The translations under genes and the position numbers were made by a program. Positions 1 through 9,056 of a stretch of 55,840 nucleotides of DNA are shown in pieces (position 1 is the stretch's first letter; the number at the start of each line of letters is the position of its first letter). The notes beneath the pieces are model-generated. The model saw only the letters and a list, made by a program, of their open reading frames with translations, was not told the origin of the DNA and made no database searches. Source of the stretch: Verrucomicrobiota bacterium (GTDB lineage Bacteria > Verrucomicrobiota > Verrucomicrobiia > Chthoniobacterales > SZAS-18); contig JANXRG010000040.1 of the NCBI GenBank assembly GCA_025353105.1, positions 1 to 55,840 on the forward strand, written 5' to 3'.

Positions 1-528
1 GATCGGCGCGCGGATGCTGCACCGATCGAGATCCACCTGCGCACGCTTCACCGCCGCTTCCTGGACGAGAATCGTCGCGTCGGCCAGCATGAGGTCGGTC
101 TTCGCCTTGTCGTAATCGGCTTGCGACGCGACTCGGTTGTCGCGCAGGCCGCGGGTCCGCGACTCGTTGAGGCGCGCGATTTCGAGATTCGCTTTGGCCT
201 GCGCGAGCGCGCCCTGCGCGGACGCCACATTGGCCTCGTAGGTGGGCGGATCAATTTCCGCAATCAACTGGCCCGCCTTCACCGGCGAGTTGAAGTCCAC
301 GTAGAGCTTCGAAATGGTCCCGGAAATCTGGCAGCCGACCGTGACGTTGATGATCGGGTTCAAGTCGCCGTTGGCGGTCACCACGCGGACAATGTTTCCC
401 TTGGTGACCGGCACCGTCGTGTAAGTGATCTTTTCGCGACCGACCCCCGGAATGAACCTCCAGGCGATGAAGCCGACGACGGCGACGGCGGCGATGAGGA
501 TCGCGAACTGCCGAATTCTGGAATTCAT
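1..528 (-). CDS. Periplasmic adaptor (HlyD/MacA-type membrane fusion protein), C-terminus cut by window edge
   Basis: The reading frame starts at the ATG read from 528 and runs off the left edge, giving 176 residues of the N-terminal half. A membrane anchor (about residues 6-24) is followed by the first beta-barrel and biotinyl-lipoyl segment (GQLIAEIDPPTYEANV, about residues 78-93). A long alpha-hairpin coiled coil rich in Ala, Gln, Lys and Arg follows, then the return lipoyl motif beginning DLDRCSIRAP. This order is typical of adaptors that join an inner-membrane pump (RND, or ABC of the MacB kind) to an outer-membrane channel. No pump gene is in view, so the substrate is unknown. The family call is firm; the MacA subtype is inferred from the short N-terminus and the GLRDNRVASQADYD hairpin sequence. 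Confidence 0.88.
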   Translation of the reverse strand, partial: MNSRIRQFAILIAAVAVVGFIAWRFIPGVGREKITYTTVPVTKGNIVRVVTANGDLNPIINVTVGCQISGTISKLYVDFNSPVKAGQLIAEIDPPTYEANVASAQGALAQAKANLEIARLNESRTRGLRDNRVASQADYDKAKTDLMLADATILVQEAAVKRAQVDLDRCSIRAPI

Positions 529-697
529 GGAAGATGGACCAACACGTTATTTCACAGCGCCCGTCCGCAACCGCCCTGACCACAAGCAAAGGATTCTGAC
601 GCTGCAACGCGGCACAATGGGTCAGACCGGGCGGCGGATCAACAAAGCGTGGGCTACCATGCAAATCCCGCAGGCCGGTCTGCTCGTCGGGGCGGCC

Positions 698-1162
698 CTA
701 ACGGCCGGGAACAATCTTCAAACGCACGGCATCTGCTGGCGTCGCCAGAGTGTCTCGGAAATAGATCTTCAGGCCGGTCGACGGCTCCTCGTACAAAAGA
801 TAAAGGCCATCGATCCGGCTCGACCCATCGTCGGGGTCGCTCTTTATCCGTTTGCGTTCGGTTACCGTCGGAACCTGCACAAAAGTGCCATCGCGCGGAA
901 CATTTGCGCTATCCGGTAAAACCTGGCCGCTCATCTGCGAACGCCACATCATTCGCGTGTAATCGACAATGGAGTAACGAATGCCGTCCTGGTCGGTCTC
1001 GATGACGACGAGACTTTTGTTCAAGCCCCCATATTTGACCATGGACAGCGGGTCGTTGAATTTGACGTCAACTTCCACGGCGTCCCCTGCCACGGCCCAA
1101 AGGGGCAGCAGGATCGAGGCGAGGAGAAGAAGACCGGAGATCGAACGGCAAAATTTGAGCAT
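698..1162 (-). CDS. Exported protein of unknown function
   Basis: No family is recognised. From the ATG at 1162 the product is 154 residues. It begins with a clear signal peptide (MLKFCRSISGLLLLASILLP, cleavage probably after AVAG near residue 27) and continues as a soluble beta-rich domain of about 125 residues with no Cys pairs or obvious catalytic motif. The frame stays open upstream to a GTG at 1216 that overlaps the ilvA stop codon by four bases. I prefer 1162 because it puts the signal peptide at the N-terminus. It lies downstream of ilvA on the same strand and may be co-transcribed with it. A periplasmic or surface location is inferred from the signal sequence only. Confidence 0.6.
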   Translation of the reverse strand: MLKFCRSISGLLLLASILLPLWAVAGDAVEVDVKFNDPLSMVKYGGLNKSLVVIETDQDGIRYSIVDYTRMMWRSQMSGQVLPDSANVPRDGTFVQVPTVTERKRIKSDPDDGSSRIDGLYLLYEEPSTGLKIYFRDTLATPADAVRLKIVPGR

Positions 1163-1212
1163 GCTGCGAGATTGCACATGCGGCGGCGCGAACACAAGGA
1201 CCACCACCGTCA

Positions 1213-2427
1213 TCACTCGATCACGCGAATACCTTCCAGTTCAAGGGCGCGAAAGATCTCGGCGAGGTGCTCGCGTCCACGCGTTTCCACCGTGCAGAAG
1301 ACCCGTACGGCAAACACATCGCCTCCGGCAAACGCGCGATCGTGCTCCACCTGCTGCACACTCGCCCCGGCCTGCGCGAGCAGCTTTGTCAGCGCCGCCA
1401 AGCCACCCGGCCGATCGCTGATCACCGCCTGGAATCGAGCGATGCGGCCGTCGGCCACGAGCCCTTTCTCGATCACGCGGCTGAGAATCACCGGATCAAT
1501 ATTTCCACCGCAGAACGGCAATACGACGCGCTTTCCGCTCAGCTCCGGCAGCTTGCCGGCGAGCATCGCGGCCAGGCCCGTCGCACCCGCGCCCTCGACG
1601 ACGAGCTTTTCCAGTTCGACGATCCTCAGGATGGCGAGCGCGATTTCGTCTTCGTTCACGGTCACGATTTTTTCGAGGAGCGGCGCGGCGATGGCAAAGG
1701 CGTTCGGGCCCGCCTCCGGCACGGCGAGACCGTCGGCGAGCGTCGCGCGGGTTTCGCAGCGCACGGATTTTCCGGCCTTCATCGCTTCCTGAAAACATGT
1801 CGCTCCCTCCGCTTCCACGCCGTAAATTTTTACCGACGGCCGGAGGGTCTTGATGGCAAGCGCGATGCCGGCCAGGAGACCACCGCCGCCGACGGGAACG
1901 ACGACCGCATCCACGTCCCCGACCTGCTCCAGAATCTCGAGGCCGATCGTGCCCTGCCCCGCGATGATGTCGGGCGCATCGTAGCCATGAATGTAGGCGA
2001 GACCCTCCTGCGCGGCGATGGCGTGGGCCTTGTCGCGCGCGCCGGCGAAATCGCGGCCCTCGAGGATGACGCGCGCGCCGAGTCGCCGACACGTGTTCGC
2101 TTTGATCATCGGGGCGAATTCCGGCATGCAGACGGTCACCGGAATCCCGAGCAGGCTGCCGTGGTAGGCGAGGCCGAGCGCGTGGTTGCCGGCGCTGGCG
2201 GCGACGACGCCGCGCTTGGCCTGCACCGGGTCGAGGCGGGCGAGAGCGTTGCGCGCGCCGCGCTCCTTGAAGCTGCCGGTGCGCTGTAGATTCTCCAGTT
2301 TGCAAAAGATCGTGCTGCCCGTTGCCTCCGAAAGCGGGATGGACGCCGGGCATGGCGAAACGAGCACCGAGCCCGCGATGCGCTCTCGCGCCACGGCGAT
2401 GTCGGCAAAGGTCACGGGGGAACTCAC
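1213..2427 (-). CDS. ilvA: Threonine ammonia-lyase (threonine dehydratase) with C-terminal ACT domain
   Basis: This PLP enzyme deaminates threonine to 2-oxobutanoate, the first committed step of isoleucine synthesis, or degrades threonine if it is of the catabolic type. The PLP-lysine motif is GSFKERGARN, the substrate loop is ASAGNHALG, and the phosphate-binding glycine loop is VPVGGGGLLAG. The last 75 or so residues form a single ACT-like domain (RFQAVISDRPGGLAALTKLL), as in the short family of about 400 residues. The start is uncertain. GTG at 2427 gives 404 residues and fits where family similarity begins (VTFADIAVARERI). An ATG at 2493 would add 22 poorly conserved residues. It is divergent from putA. 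The branched-chain aminotransferase gene lies far away at 41.4 kb. Confidence 0.9.
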   Translation of the reverse strand: MSSPVTFADIAVARERIAGSVLVSPCPASIPLSEATGSTIFCKLENLQRTGSFKERGARNALARLDPVQAKRGVVAASAGNHALGLAYHGSLLGIPVTVCMPEFAPMIKANTCRRLGARVILEGRDFAGARDKAHAIAAQEGLAYIHGYDAPDIIAGQGTIGLEILEQVGDVDAVVVPVGGGGLLAGIALAIKTLRPSVKIYGVEAEGATCFQEAMKAGKSVRCETRATLADGLAVPEAGPNAFAIAAPLLEKIVTVNEDEIALAILRIVELEKLVVEGAGATGLAAMLAGKLPELSGKRVVLPFCGGNIDPVILSRVIEKGLVADGRIARFQAVISDRPGGLAALTKLLAQAGASVQQVEHDRAFAGGDVFAVRVFCTVETRGREHLAEIFRALELEGIRVIE

Positions 2428-2499
2428 GCGTTCACTCAATCCGGCGCCGCTGGAGAAGCCAAGCGCGAAAGGTGAATCGGGCGCGCGGCGCATGATTCT

Positions 2500-2597
2500 G
2501 GTGGAACGCGATCCGAGCGGGTTGGCCGTGGACTTGGCCGCCCGCGGGCGCAGACTGCATTTGCTTTCGTCAACGCGCTCGGCGATCGCGTTCCACC
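2500..2597. repeat. Long hairpin built from a dispersed AACGCG...CGCGTT repeat
   Basis: Bases 2500-2513 (GGTGGAACGCGATC) are perfectly complementary to 2584-2597 (GATCGCGTTCCACC), and the pairing continues imperfectly inward (GAGCG with CGCTC, GTTG with CAAC). The right arm, about 2553-2598, is the same unit that is tandemly repeated at 5768-5905 on the far side of putA. The element occupies most of the ilvA-putA divergent spacer. It could act on transcription in either direction or be an inert mobile repeat; the sequence does not decide. Confidence 0.75.
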
Positions 2598-2626
2598 TTC
2601 CTGCCCTTCCCCCGCTTGGGGTCGGG

Positions 2627-2641
2627 TGCTATTCTCGACGC
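2627..2641 (+). promoter_or_regulatory. Putative extended -10 promoter of putA, start codon at +1
   Basis: TGC-TATTCT at 2627-2635 is an extended -10 element. It ends six bases before the ATG at 2642, so the predicted transcript would start at or next to the start codon. No Shine-Dalgarno sequence lies in front of the ATG and the -35 region is weak (TTCCCC at 2607-2612). Confidence 0.45.
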
Positions 2642-5614
2642 ATGTCCGACCTCCAGTCCCAAATCGAGGCGTGCGGCGAGGAAATTTTCTCGCTCGTCGA
2701 TTCGCAAAAGAAACTGCCGGACGCGATTAATCCCGCGGCTTGGTACGGGCGGCTGATGGAATGGACGATGGGCCAGGAGCGCCTCAAGGTGCAGACGCTG
2801 CGTTTCGTCGACACGCTTCCCGTGCTCAACAGCAGCCGCGAACTCAATGCGCACATGCACGAGTATTTCGGCGACCCTTCGCTCGAGCTCGCCGGCCCGC
2901 TCAAACTTGGCCTCGGCCTTTCCTCGCTCGCGCCATGGCTCGTCGGGCCGGTCGTCCGCACGGGCGTGAAGCGCATGGCACGCTCGTTCATCACGGGCCG
3001 CACCGGCGCCGAGGCGGTGCGCGAGCTGCGCAAAATCCGTTCACGCAAGATCGGGTTCACGGTCGACATTCTGGGCGAAGCCGTGGTGAGTGAACGCGAG
3101 GCGGATGAATATCAGGCCCGCTACCTAGAGTTGATCGAGAGCCTCGCGGCTGAGGCAAAGAATTGGTCGCCGATCGATCAGCTGGAGAGCGCGGGGACGG
3201 GCGCGCAACCGCAGCCGATCGTCAACGTGTCGGTCAAGATTTCCGCGCTCTACTCGCAGATTCACCCGGCCGATCCCGAGACCGCGCTCTTCCACCTCAA
3301 GCGCCGGCTCCGCCCGCTCTTCCAGCGCGCCAAGGAACTGGGCGCCTTCATCAATCTCGACATGGAGAGCTACGCCGTGAAGGATCTCACGCTCGATCTG
3401 TTCGAGTCGCTCCTCGACGAACCCGAGTTCACGAATTTTCACAACGCCGGCCTCGTCCTCCAGGCCTACCTGCGCGACTCGGGCGACGACTTCGAGCGCG
3501 TGCTCGCGTGGGCCCAGGCGCGCAACCGCCGCATCACGATCCGCCTCGTGAAGGGCGCCTACTGGGATTACGAGACCGTCATCGCGCGTCAGCGCCGCTG
3601 GCCCATCCCCGTTTACCTCCGCAAGCCGGAAGCCGACGCCAATTTCGAGCGCATCACGCGCCGCATGCTCGACAACCACGTCAACATCTACTCGGCGTTC
3701 GGCAGCCACAACGTGCGCAGTGTCGCGCACGCCATGGTCTACGCCGCGAAGGTCGGGCTCGGGCCGTCCGACTACGAGGTCCAGATGCTTTACGGCATGG
3801 CCGAGCCGATCAAGAAAGCCATGGTCGAACTCGGTCACCGCGTGCGCGAATACTGCCCCGTCGGCGAAATGCTGCCGGGCATGGCGTACCTCGTGCGCCG
3901 ACTGCTCGAGAACAATTCAAACGACGGCTTCCTGAAGGCCAAGTTCGTGACCAAGGTCGGTTCCGCCGAGCTCCTGCGCGATCCGAACGAGTTGCTCCAA
4001 TCGCTTCCCGCGAGCAACGGCGCCGCGCCGCGCCGCGAGTTCGAAAACGATCCGCCCGTCGACTTCACCACGGCCGAAGCGCGCGCGGAAATGCGCGCCG
4101 CGCTCGCACGCGAGCGGGCCGCCCTCGGCCGCACCTACCCGCTCGTGATCGGGAATCGCGACGTCACCACCGCGGAAACGATCGACTCGGTCAATCCCGC
4201 GCATCCATCGCAGCTCGTCGGCCGCGTGGCAAAAGCGACCATCGCCGACGCCGAGGCGGCCGTCGAAGCCGCGACGCAGGCGTTCCCGCGCTGGAGCCGG
4301 GTGCCCGCGGAAGGCCGCGCCGCCCTGCTGGACAAGCTGGCGGGCATTTTGAAACGCGAGCGCTTCCCGCTCGCCGCGCTCGAGGTGTTCGAGGTTGGAA
4401 AGCCATGGGTTGAGGCCGATGCGGACGTCTCCGAGGCGATCGATTTCTGCGAATTCTATGCGGCCGAAATGCGCCGCCTCGGCCAGCCGGCGCCGACGCA
4501 CCGGGTAGCGGGTGAAACGGGCTACACCGAGTACGTGCCGCGCGGTGCGGGCCTCGTCGTGGCACCGTGGAATTTTCCACTCGCGATCCTGGCGGGGATG
4601 ACCGTGGCCGCACTCGTCGCGGGCAACACCGTGATCATGAAACCGGCGGAGCAATCGAGCATCGTGGCCGCGCGCTTCATGCAGCTCTGCCGCGAAGCGG
4701 GTTTTCCGCCCGGGGTTCTCAATCTCCTTACCGGCCTCGGCGAGGAGGTCGGCGAGCACCTCGTCAATCATCCCAGGATCGATTTCATCGCCTTCACGGG
4801 ATCGAAGGAGGTGGGCCTGCACATCTGGGAGGCGGCCGGAAAGACGCGGCCCGGCCAGGCGAATCTGAAAAAGGTCGTGTGCGAAATGGGCGGCAAGAAC
4901 TCGCTCATCATCGACGCGGACGCCGATCAGGATGAAGCGGTCCTGGGCGCGTTGTACGCAGCCTTCGGCTTCCAGGGCCAGAAGTGTTCCGCGCTCTCGC
5001 GCCTCATCGTGCTGAACGAAAACTACGATCGGTTCCTGCAACGACTCGTCGAGGCGGCCTCGGACATGGTGGTCGGCGATCCCGCAAAGCCGAATACGAT
5101 CGTCGGTCCGGTGATCGACGCCGACGCCCACCAGCGGATCAAGCGCATCGTCGAAGTCGGCCGGAAGGAGGCGCGCGTCGCCTTCGAGGGCAAGGTGCCG
5201 GACGACTTGACGGACGGCTATTTCATTCCGCCGACCATCTTCGCCGAGGTGCCGCATGACGCGACGATTGCGCGCACGGAAATCTTCGGGCCGGTTTTGA
5301 GTGTGTTCCGCGTCCCCACGCTCGACGAGGCGCTCGCGCTCGCGAACGACACGGAATTCGCGCTGACCTCCGGAATCTACTCGCGCAGCCCGGCGAATCT
5401 GGATCGGGCGCGCCGCGAGCTCGTCGCCGGCAATGTCTACCTGAATCGCCCAATCACCGGCGCCATCGTCGCCCGGCATCCGTTTGGTGGTTACAAGATG
5501 TCGGGCGGCGGCACCAAAGCGGGCGGCACGGATTATCTTCTCCAGTTCCTCTTCCCGCGCGTCGTGACGGAAAATGTCATGCGCCGCGGATTTGCCCCGC
5601 CGGAGGAAGACTAG
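2642..5614 (+). CDS. putA: Bifunctional proline dehydrogenase / L-glutamate gamma-semialdehyde dehydrogenase
   Basis: This enzyme oxidises proline to glutamate in two steps. Residues about 60-460 form the FAD-dependent proline dehydrogenase barrel (NVSVKISALYSQIHP, FINLDMESYAVKDL, IRLVKGAYWDYE, YEVQMLYGMAEPIKKAM). Residues about 500-985 form an aldehyde dehydrogenase with the NAD-site segment VVAPWNFPLAI, the general base Glu748 in CEMGGKN and the catalytic Cys782 in GQKCSA. At 990 residues it lacks the N-terminal ribbon-helix-helix DNA-binding domain of enterobacterial PutA, so it should not repress its own gene. The frame is open upstream to 2186, but that part is antisense to ilvA. ATG 2642 is the first start that fits the family. 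The opposing pathway genes proA and proB lie at 29.6-31.7 kb. Confidence 0.97.
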   Translation: MSDLQSQIEACGEEIFSLVDSQKKLPDAINPAAWYGRLMEWTMGQERLKVQTLRFVDTLPVLNSSRELNAHMHEYFGDPSLELAGPLKLGLGLSSLAPWLVGPVVRTGVKRMARSFITGRTGAEAVRELRKIRSRKIGFTVDILGEAVVSEREADEYQARYLELIESLAAEAKNWSPIDQLESAGTGAQPQPIVNVSVKISALYSQIHPADPETALFHLKRRLRPLFQRAKELGAFINLDMESYAVKDLTLDLFESLLDEPEFTNFHNAGLVLQAYLRDSGDDFERVLAWAQARNRRITIRLVKGAYWDYETVIARQRRWPIPVYLRKPEADANFERITRRMLDNHVNIYSAFGSHNVRSVAHAMVYAAKVGLGPSDYEVQMLYGMAEPIKKAMVELGHRVREYCPVGEMLPGMAYLVRRLLENNSNDGFLKAKFVTKVGSAELLRDPNELLQSLPASNGAAPRREFENDPPVDFTTAEARAEMRAALARERAALGRTYPLVIGNRDVTTAETIDSVNPAHPSQLVGRVAKATIADAEAAVEAATQAFPRWSRVPAEGRAALLDKLAGILKRERFPLAALEVFEVGKPWVEADADVSEAIDFCEFYAAEMRRLGQPAPTHRVAGETGYTEYVPRGAGLVVAPWNFPLAILAGMTVAALVAGNTVIMKPAEQSSIVAARFMQLCREAGFPPGVLNLLTGLGEEVGEHLVNHPRIDFIAFTGSKEVGLHIWEAAGKTRPGQANLKKVVCEMGGKNSLIIDADADQDEAVLGALYAAFGFQGQKCSALSRLIVLNENYDRFLQRLVEAASDMVVGDPAKPNTIVGPVIDADAHQRIKRIVEVGRKEARVAFEGKVPDDLTDGYFIPPTIFAEVPHDATIARTEIFGPVLSVFRVPTLDEALALANDTEFALTSGIYSRSPANLDRARRELVAGNVYLNRPITGAIVARHPFGGYKMSGGGTKAGGTDYLLQFLFPRVVTENVMRRGFAPPEED

Positions 5615-6013
5615 GAGAGGAAGGTCGAGGAACGAGGGTCGAGAAGCGAGGGCTTTTGATCGTAAATCGTGCGGAGAGTCCGCCGTTCCCCGTGATCAAG
5701 ATGGATCGGGCGCTCCGCGCACGATGGCAATGGGCTTGGCCGGCCGCGGCCGCGGGCTGCGTTTGTTTTGCCAACGCGCTCGGAGATCGCGTTCCACCAT
5801 CCGCCGCATTTGCTTTGCCAACGCGCTCGGAGATCGCGTTCCACCATCCGCTGCATTTACTTTGCTAATGCGTTCGGAGATCGCGTGCCTCCGATTGTGC
5901 ACCTCCGGCTTTCGACCGTCGACCGTCGACCCCCTGTCTTTGCCACTGGCGTTTTACGACGCGCCATAGCATTCTCGCGCGCAATTCCCCAAAACCCACC
6001 CGTTCTTTCCCCC
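5615..6013. other. 399-base spacer without a gene, filled with repeats
   Basis: No coding region is supported here. In order it holds a purine-rich run after the putA stop (about 5614-5652), an imperfect hairpin (ATCGTGCGGAG at 5666-5676 against CTCCGCGCACGAT at 5713-5725), three tandem 47-bp units (about 5768-5905), a GTCGAC-type repeat (TCGACCGTCGACCGTCGACC, about 5912-5931) and about 80 bases leading to the OPT gene. A weak TAGCAT box near 5967 is the only promoter hint. Confidence 0.7.
5768..5905. repeat. Three tandem 47-bp units, each with an AACGCG-N9-CGCGTT hairpin
   Basis: The GCCA/GCTA anchor recurs at 5770, 5817 and 5864, a strict 47-base period. The first two units are nearly identical throughout and the third has decayed. 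Each intact unit contains AACGCG, nine bases (CTCGGAGAT), then CGCGTT, a perfect six-pair inverted repeat. The bases between hairpins are conserved too, so these are tandem repeats and not CRISPR repeats with spacers. A fourth copy lies at about 2553-2598. Confidence 0.85.
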
Positions 6014-8020
6014 ATGGCCCTCGCCCACCTCACCGACGAACAGATCCGCACCTGGACCCGCCAGCAGAAGGACGAGTGGTGGTTTACGACCGTCTTCCGC
6101 GGGAATCTGCCACAGCTCACGATTCGTTCCGCGCTGACTGGGTTCTTCCTCGGCGGCGCCCTGGCGGCCACGAATCTCTACATCAGCGCCAAGACGGGCA
6201 TCACGCTGGGGGTTGGCCTGACATCGGTGATTCTCGCGTTTGCACTCTTCAAGGGCCTCACGCGGTTGGGTGCGAAGGATTTCACGATTCTCGAGAACAA
6301 CGCGATGCAATCTATCGCGACGGCCGCGGGCTACATGACCACCCCTCTGGCCGCCAGCCTGTGCGCGTACATGATGGTGACCGGCCGCATCATTCCGTGG
6401 TGGCAGATGCTCATTTGGATGGTGGTGATTGCGCTCCTCGGGGTGCTCGTCGCGTTTCCGCTCAAGCGCCGTTTTATCAATGAGGATCAACTCCCATTCC
6501 CCGAGGGTCGGGCGGCGGGCGTTCTGCTGGACGCCATCTACACGGACGACGCGGGTGCCGGCATCTTCAAAGCGCGCGTGCTCGGCATCGCCGGCGCCAT
6601 CGCGGCCTTCTATCAATTCATCTGCGGCGAGGCCCTGCAGCGCCTGTTGCAGTTCAAGATTCTCCGCCTCGATTCGCTGTTCGGAATGAAGGAGCCGTGG
6701 CATTTCCAGGACCAGATCGACAAATATTACTACGCGCTGGCGGCGATGTGGAATCTCTGGATTCCGAAAATCCTAGGGACTGACATCCGTCAGCTCGGCA
6801 TTCGATTCGGTCTGGATTTTGCGATGATTGGGGTCGGCGGCCTCATGGGCATCCGGATCGCGACCAGCGTTCTGATCGGCGCCCTCTTTAACTTCGTCGT
6901 GCTGGCCCCCATCATGATCAAGCTGGGCGATATCAAGCCGCTCGTGAAGATCAGCGACGGCGTGATGGGCTTCAGTCGCGCGAGCATCGTGAACCAATGG
7001 TCATTGTGGTGGGCGGTGACGATGATGGTCGTCGGGTCGCTGGTGGCACTGCTCGGCAAACCGGAGCTGTTCCGCGGCCTGTTTGCCAAACTCAAGGCTC
7101 GCAAACCTGCGCCTGGGGCCGGGAAGGCTGCGGGCCCGGATATTTTGAAGCACATTGAATTGCCCCTGTGGATCTCGTACCTCGGTGTCCCGGTGCTCAG
7201 CGTGGTGGGCGCATGGGTCACCCATGTGTTCTTCAACGTTCCTTTCTGGCTCGCGCTTTCGTCGCTCCCCCTGATTTTCGTGCTCAGCATCATCTGCACA
7301 AACGCGATGGCGCTCACGTCGTGGACTCCGACCGGCGCCCTCAGCAAGATCACCCAGTTCACGGTCGGCGCGATCGATCACACCAACCCGGCCTCCAATC
7401 TGACGACCGCCGGCATGACCGCCGAGATCGCCGCGAACGCCGCCAATCTGCTGTCCGACATCAAGCCCGGCTACATGCTGGGCGCGAAGCCGCGCCAACA
7501 GGCGATGGGCCACGTTATTGGGATCTTTTCCGGCGCGCTGTTTGCCATCCCGCTCTTCTTCCTCCTCTTCCTCAAGCCCAACGCCGCGGGCGTCCGTTCC
7601 GTTGAGACGCTGGGCCTGGAGCCGTTCACCTTCCCTGGGGCGGTGCAATGGAAGGGGGTGGCCGATTTGATTGCCTCCGGACTCACGGGGCTGCCGCGAT
7701 CGGTCATTGTTTCCATGATCATCGCTGCGCTCTTCGCGGCCTTCATCGAAATCTACGGCATCGTGCGAAAGCGGCCGTTCCCGCTCTCGACGGTGTCCAT
7801 CGGCCTCGGCGTGGTGCTGCCCGTGGATGCTTCGATCGGGATGTTTGCCGGTGCCCTCTTCTTCTGGTGGCACAGCCGGAGACACACCACCGTCGGTACG
7901 CCGGGCCACCGACTGTGGGTCGACAGCGTCGAGCCCATCTGCGCCGGTCTGATCGCCGGCGCCGCGCTCATCGGCATCGCCGACGCCATCGTCAGCGTCC
8001 TCCCCTTCATGGAACATTAG
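6014..8020 (+). CDS. OPT family oligopeptide or metal-chelate transporter
   Basis: The product is an integral membrane protein of 668 residues with about 14-16 hydrophobic segments. It carries hallmarks of the OPT/YSL superfamily: NLYISAKTGITLGVGLTSV near residue 55, LENNAMQSIATAAGYM near residue 95 and EDQLPFPEGRAAGVLL near residue 160. Prokaryotic members import small peptides or metal-siderophore complexes, driven by protons. The substrate here cannot be inferred. The frame is open upstream to 5768 but that part is repeat DNA; ATG 6014 gives the normal N-terminus (MALAHLTDEQIRTWTRQQ). No Shine-Dalgarno sequence is visible. It stands alone after the repeat spacer, with the quinone oxidoreductase gene 43 bases downstream. 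Confidence 0.92.
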   Translation: MALAHLTDEQIRTWTRQQKDEWWFTTVFRGNLPQLTIRSALTGFFLGGALAATNLYISAKTGITLGVGLTSVILAFALFKGLTRLGAKDFTILENNAMQSIATAAGYMTTPLAASLCAYMMVTGRIIPWWQMLIWMVVIALLGVLVAFPLKRRFINEDQLPFPEGRAAGVLLDAIYTDDAGAGIFKARVLGIAGAIAAFYQFICGEALQRLLQFKILRLDSLFGMKEPWHFQDQIDKYYYALAAMWNLWIPKILGTDIRQLGIRFGLDFAMIGVGGLMGIRIATSVLIGALFNFVVLAPIMIKLGDIKPLVKISDGVMGFSRASIVNQWSLWWAVTMMVVGSLVALLGKPELFRGLFAKLKARKPAPGAGKAAGPDILKHIELPLWISYLGVPVLSVVGAWVTHVFFNVPFWLALSSLPLIFVLSIICTNAMALTSWTPTGALSKITQFTVGAIDHTNPASNLTTAGMTAEIAANAANLLSDIKPGYMLGAKPRQQAMGHVIGIFSGALFAIPLFFLLFLKPNAAGVRSVETLGLEPFTFPGAVQWKGVADLIASGLTGLPRSVIVSMIIAALFAAFIEIYGIVRKRPFPLSTVSIGLGVVLPVDASIGMFAGALFFWWHSRRHTTVGTPGHRLWVDSVEPICAGLIAGAALIGIADAIVSVLPFMEH

Positions 8021-8063
8021 GCATTTGTCATTCCGCATTCCACATTCGGCATTCGCACTTCTC

Positions 8064-9050
8064 ATGATTCCCACCCATCACCAAGCCTTCCACGTCACGC
8101 GCTACGGCGGTCCCGAGGTGCTCGAATTGAAAACGCTGCCCGTGCCGCAGCCGGGCGCGGGCGAAGCGCTGGTGCGCGTGTGCGCCGCGGGCGTGAACTT
8201 TGTCGATAACTACCAGCGCAGCGGTCTCTATCCCGGCGAGATTCCGTTTGTGCCCGGCAACGAGGGCGCTGGTGAGATCGTTGCAGCCGGTGCGGATGTG
8301 CCGTCGACCCGAATCGGCCAGCGCGTCGCGTGGGCCTCGGTCCGTGGCAGCTTCGCCGAATACGCCGTGGTCCCCGCCGCGCGGCTGGTGCCCGTGCCCG
8401 CCGGTTTGGACGACATCCACGCCGCCGCCGCAATGCTGCAAGGCATGACCGCGCATTATCTCACGCACTCCACGTATCCGATTCAACCCGGCGACTCGGT
8501 CCTCATCCACGCCGCCGCCGGCGGAACGGGCCTGCTGCTCTTGCAAATGGCGCGACTTCGCGGGGCTAAAACGATTATTGGCACGGTGTCGACCGCGGAA
8601 AAAGCGAAGCTCGCCCGCGAAGCCGGCGCCACCGACGTGATCCTATACACGCAGTCCGATTTCGAAGCGGAAACCAAGCGTATTACCGGTGGCGCAGGCG
8701 TCCACGCGATCTATGATTCGGTCGGTGCAACGACCTTTGAAAAAGGGCTGGAATGTTTGCGGCCGCGCGGCACGATGGCGTTGTTTGGCGCCTCAAGCGG
8801 CCCGGTCGACAAAGTCTCGGTCAAGGCGCTGAACAAGGGTTCGTACTTCTTCACGCGCCCGACGCTGCATCACCACGGCGAACCGGGCGGCGACCTGGAA
8901 TGGCGCAGCGGAGACGTGTTTCGCTGGATCGCGAGCGGCGAGCTGCAGCTGCGAATCGGCCACATCTATCCGCTCGCCGAGGCCGCCCAGGCCCAGCGCG
9001 ACCAGGAAAGCCGCGGTACGACCGGCAAGCTCGTGCTCACCGTGGGCTGA
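8064..9050 (+). CDS. NADPH:quinone oxidoreductase (zeta-crystallin type, zinc-free MDR family)
   Basis: This 328-residue medium-chain dehydrogenase/reductase has the GroES-like N-terminal fold with CAAGVNFVDNYQRSGLYPG and GSFAEYAVVPAARLVPVP, followed by a Rossmann domain with the HAAAGGTG nucleotide loop near residue 150. The zinc-ligand cysteines of alcohol dehydrogenases are absent, which puts it with the quinone reductases (QorA). These reduce quinones by one electron with NADPH in the cytosol. The ATG at 8064 follows a low-complexity CATTC-rich stretch with no clear ribosome site. It converges on the metalloprotease gene with only six bases between the stop codons, so no separate terminator fits there. 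Confidence 0.93.
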   Translation: MIPTHHQAFHVTRYGGPEVLELKTLPVPQPGAGEALVRVCAAGVNFVDNYQRSGLYPGEIPFVPGNEGAGEIVAAGADVPSTRIGQRVAWASVRGSFAEYAVVPAARLVPVPAGLDDIHAAAAMLQGMTAHYLTHSTYPIQPGDSVLIHAAAGGTGLLLLQMARLRGAKTIIGTVSTAEKAKLAREAGATDVILYTQSDFEAETKRITGGAGVHAIYDSVGATTFEKGLECLRPRGTMALFGASSGPVDKVSVKALNKGSYFFTRPTLHHHGEPGGDLEWRSGDVFRWIASGELQLRIGHIYPLAEAAQAQRDQESRGTTGKLVLTVG

Positions 9051-9056
9051 GCGCGA

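Noticed and set aside
2186-2641. N-terminal extension of putA by 152 residues
   Set aside because: The added part is antisense to ilvA and crosses a hairpin repeat. Family similarity starts after ATG 2642.
3917-5479. Open frame of 520 residues on the minus strand
   Set aside because: It is antisense to the aldehyde dehydrogenase half of putA; no motif was found.
5768-5905. CRISPR-like array
   Set aside because: The repeat period is regular, but the bases between hairpins are conserved as well. There are no variable spacers and no cas genes.
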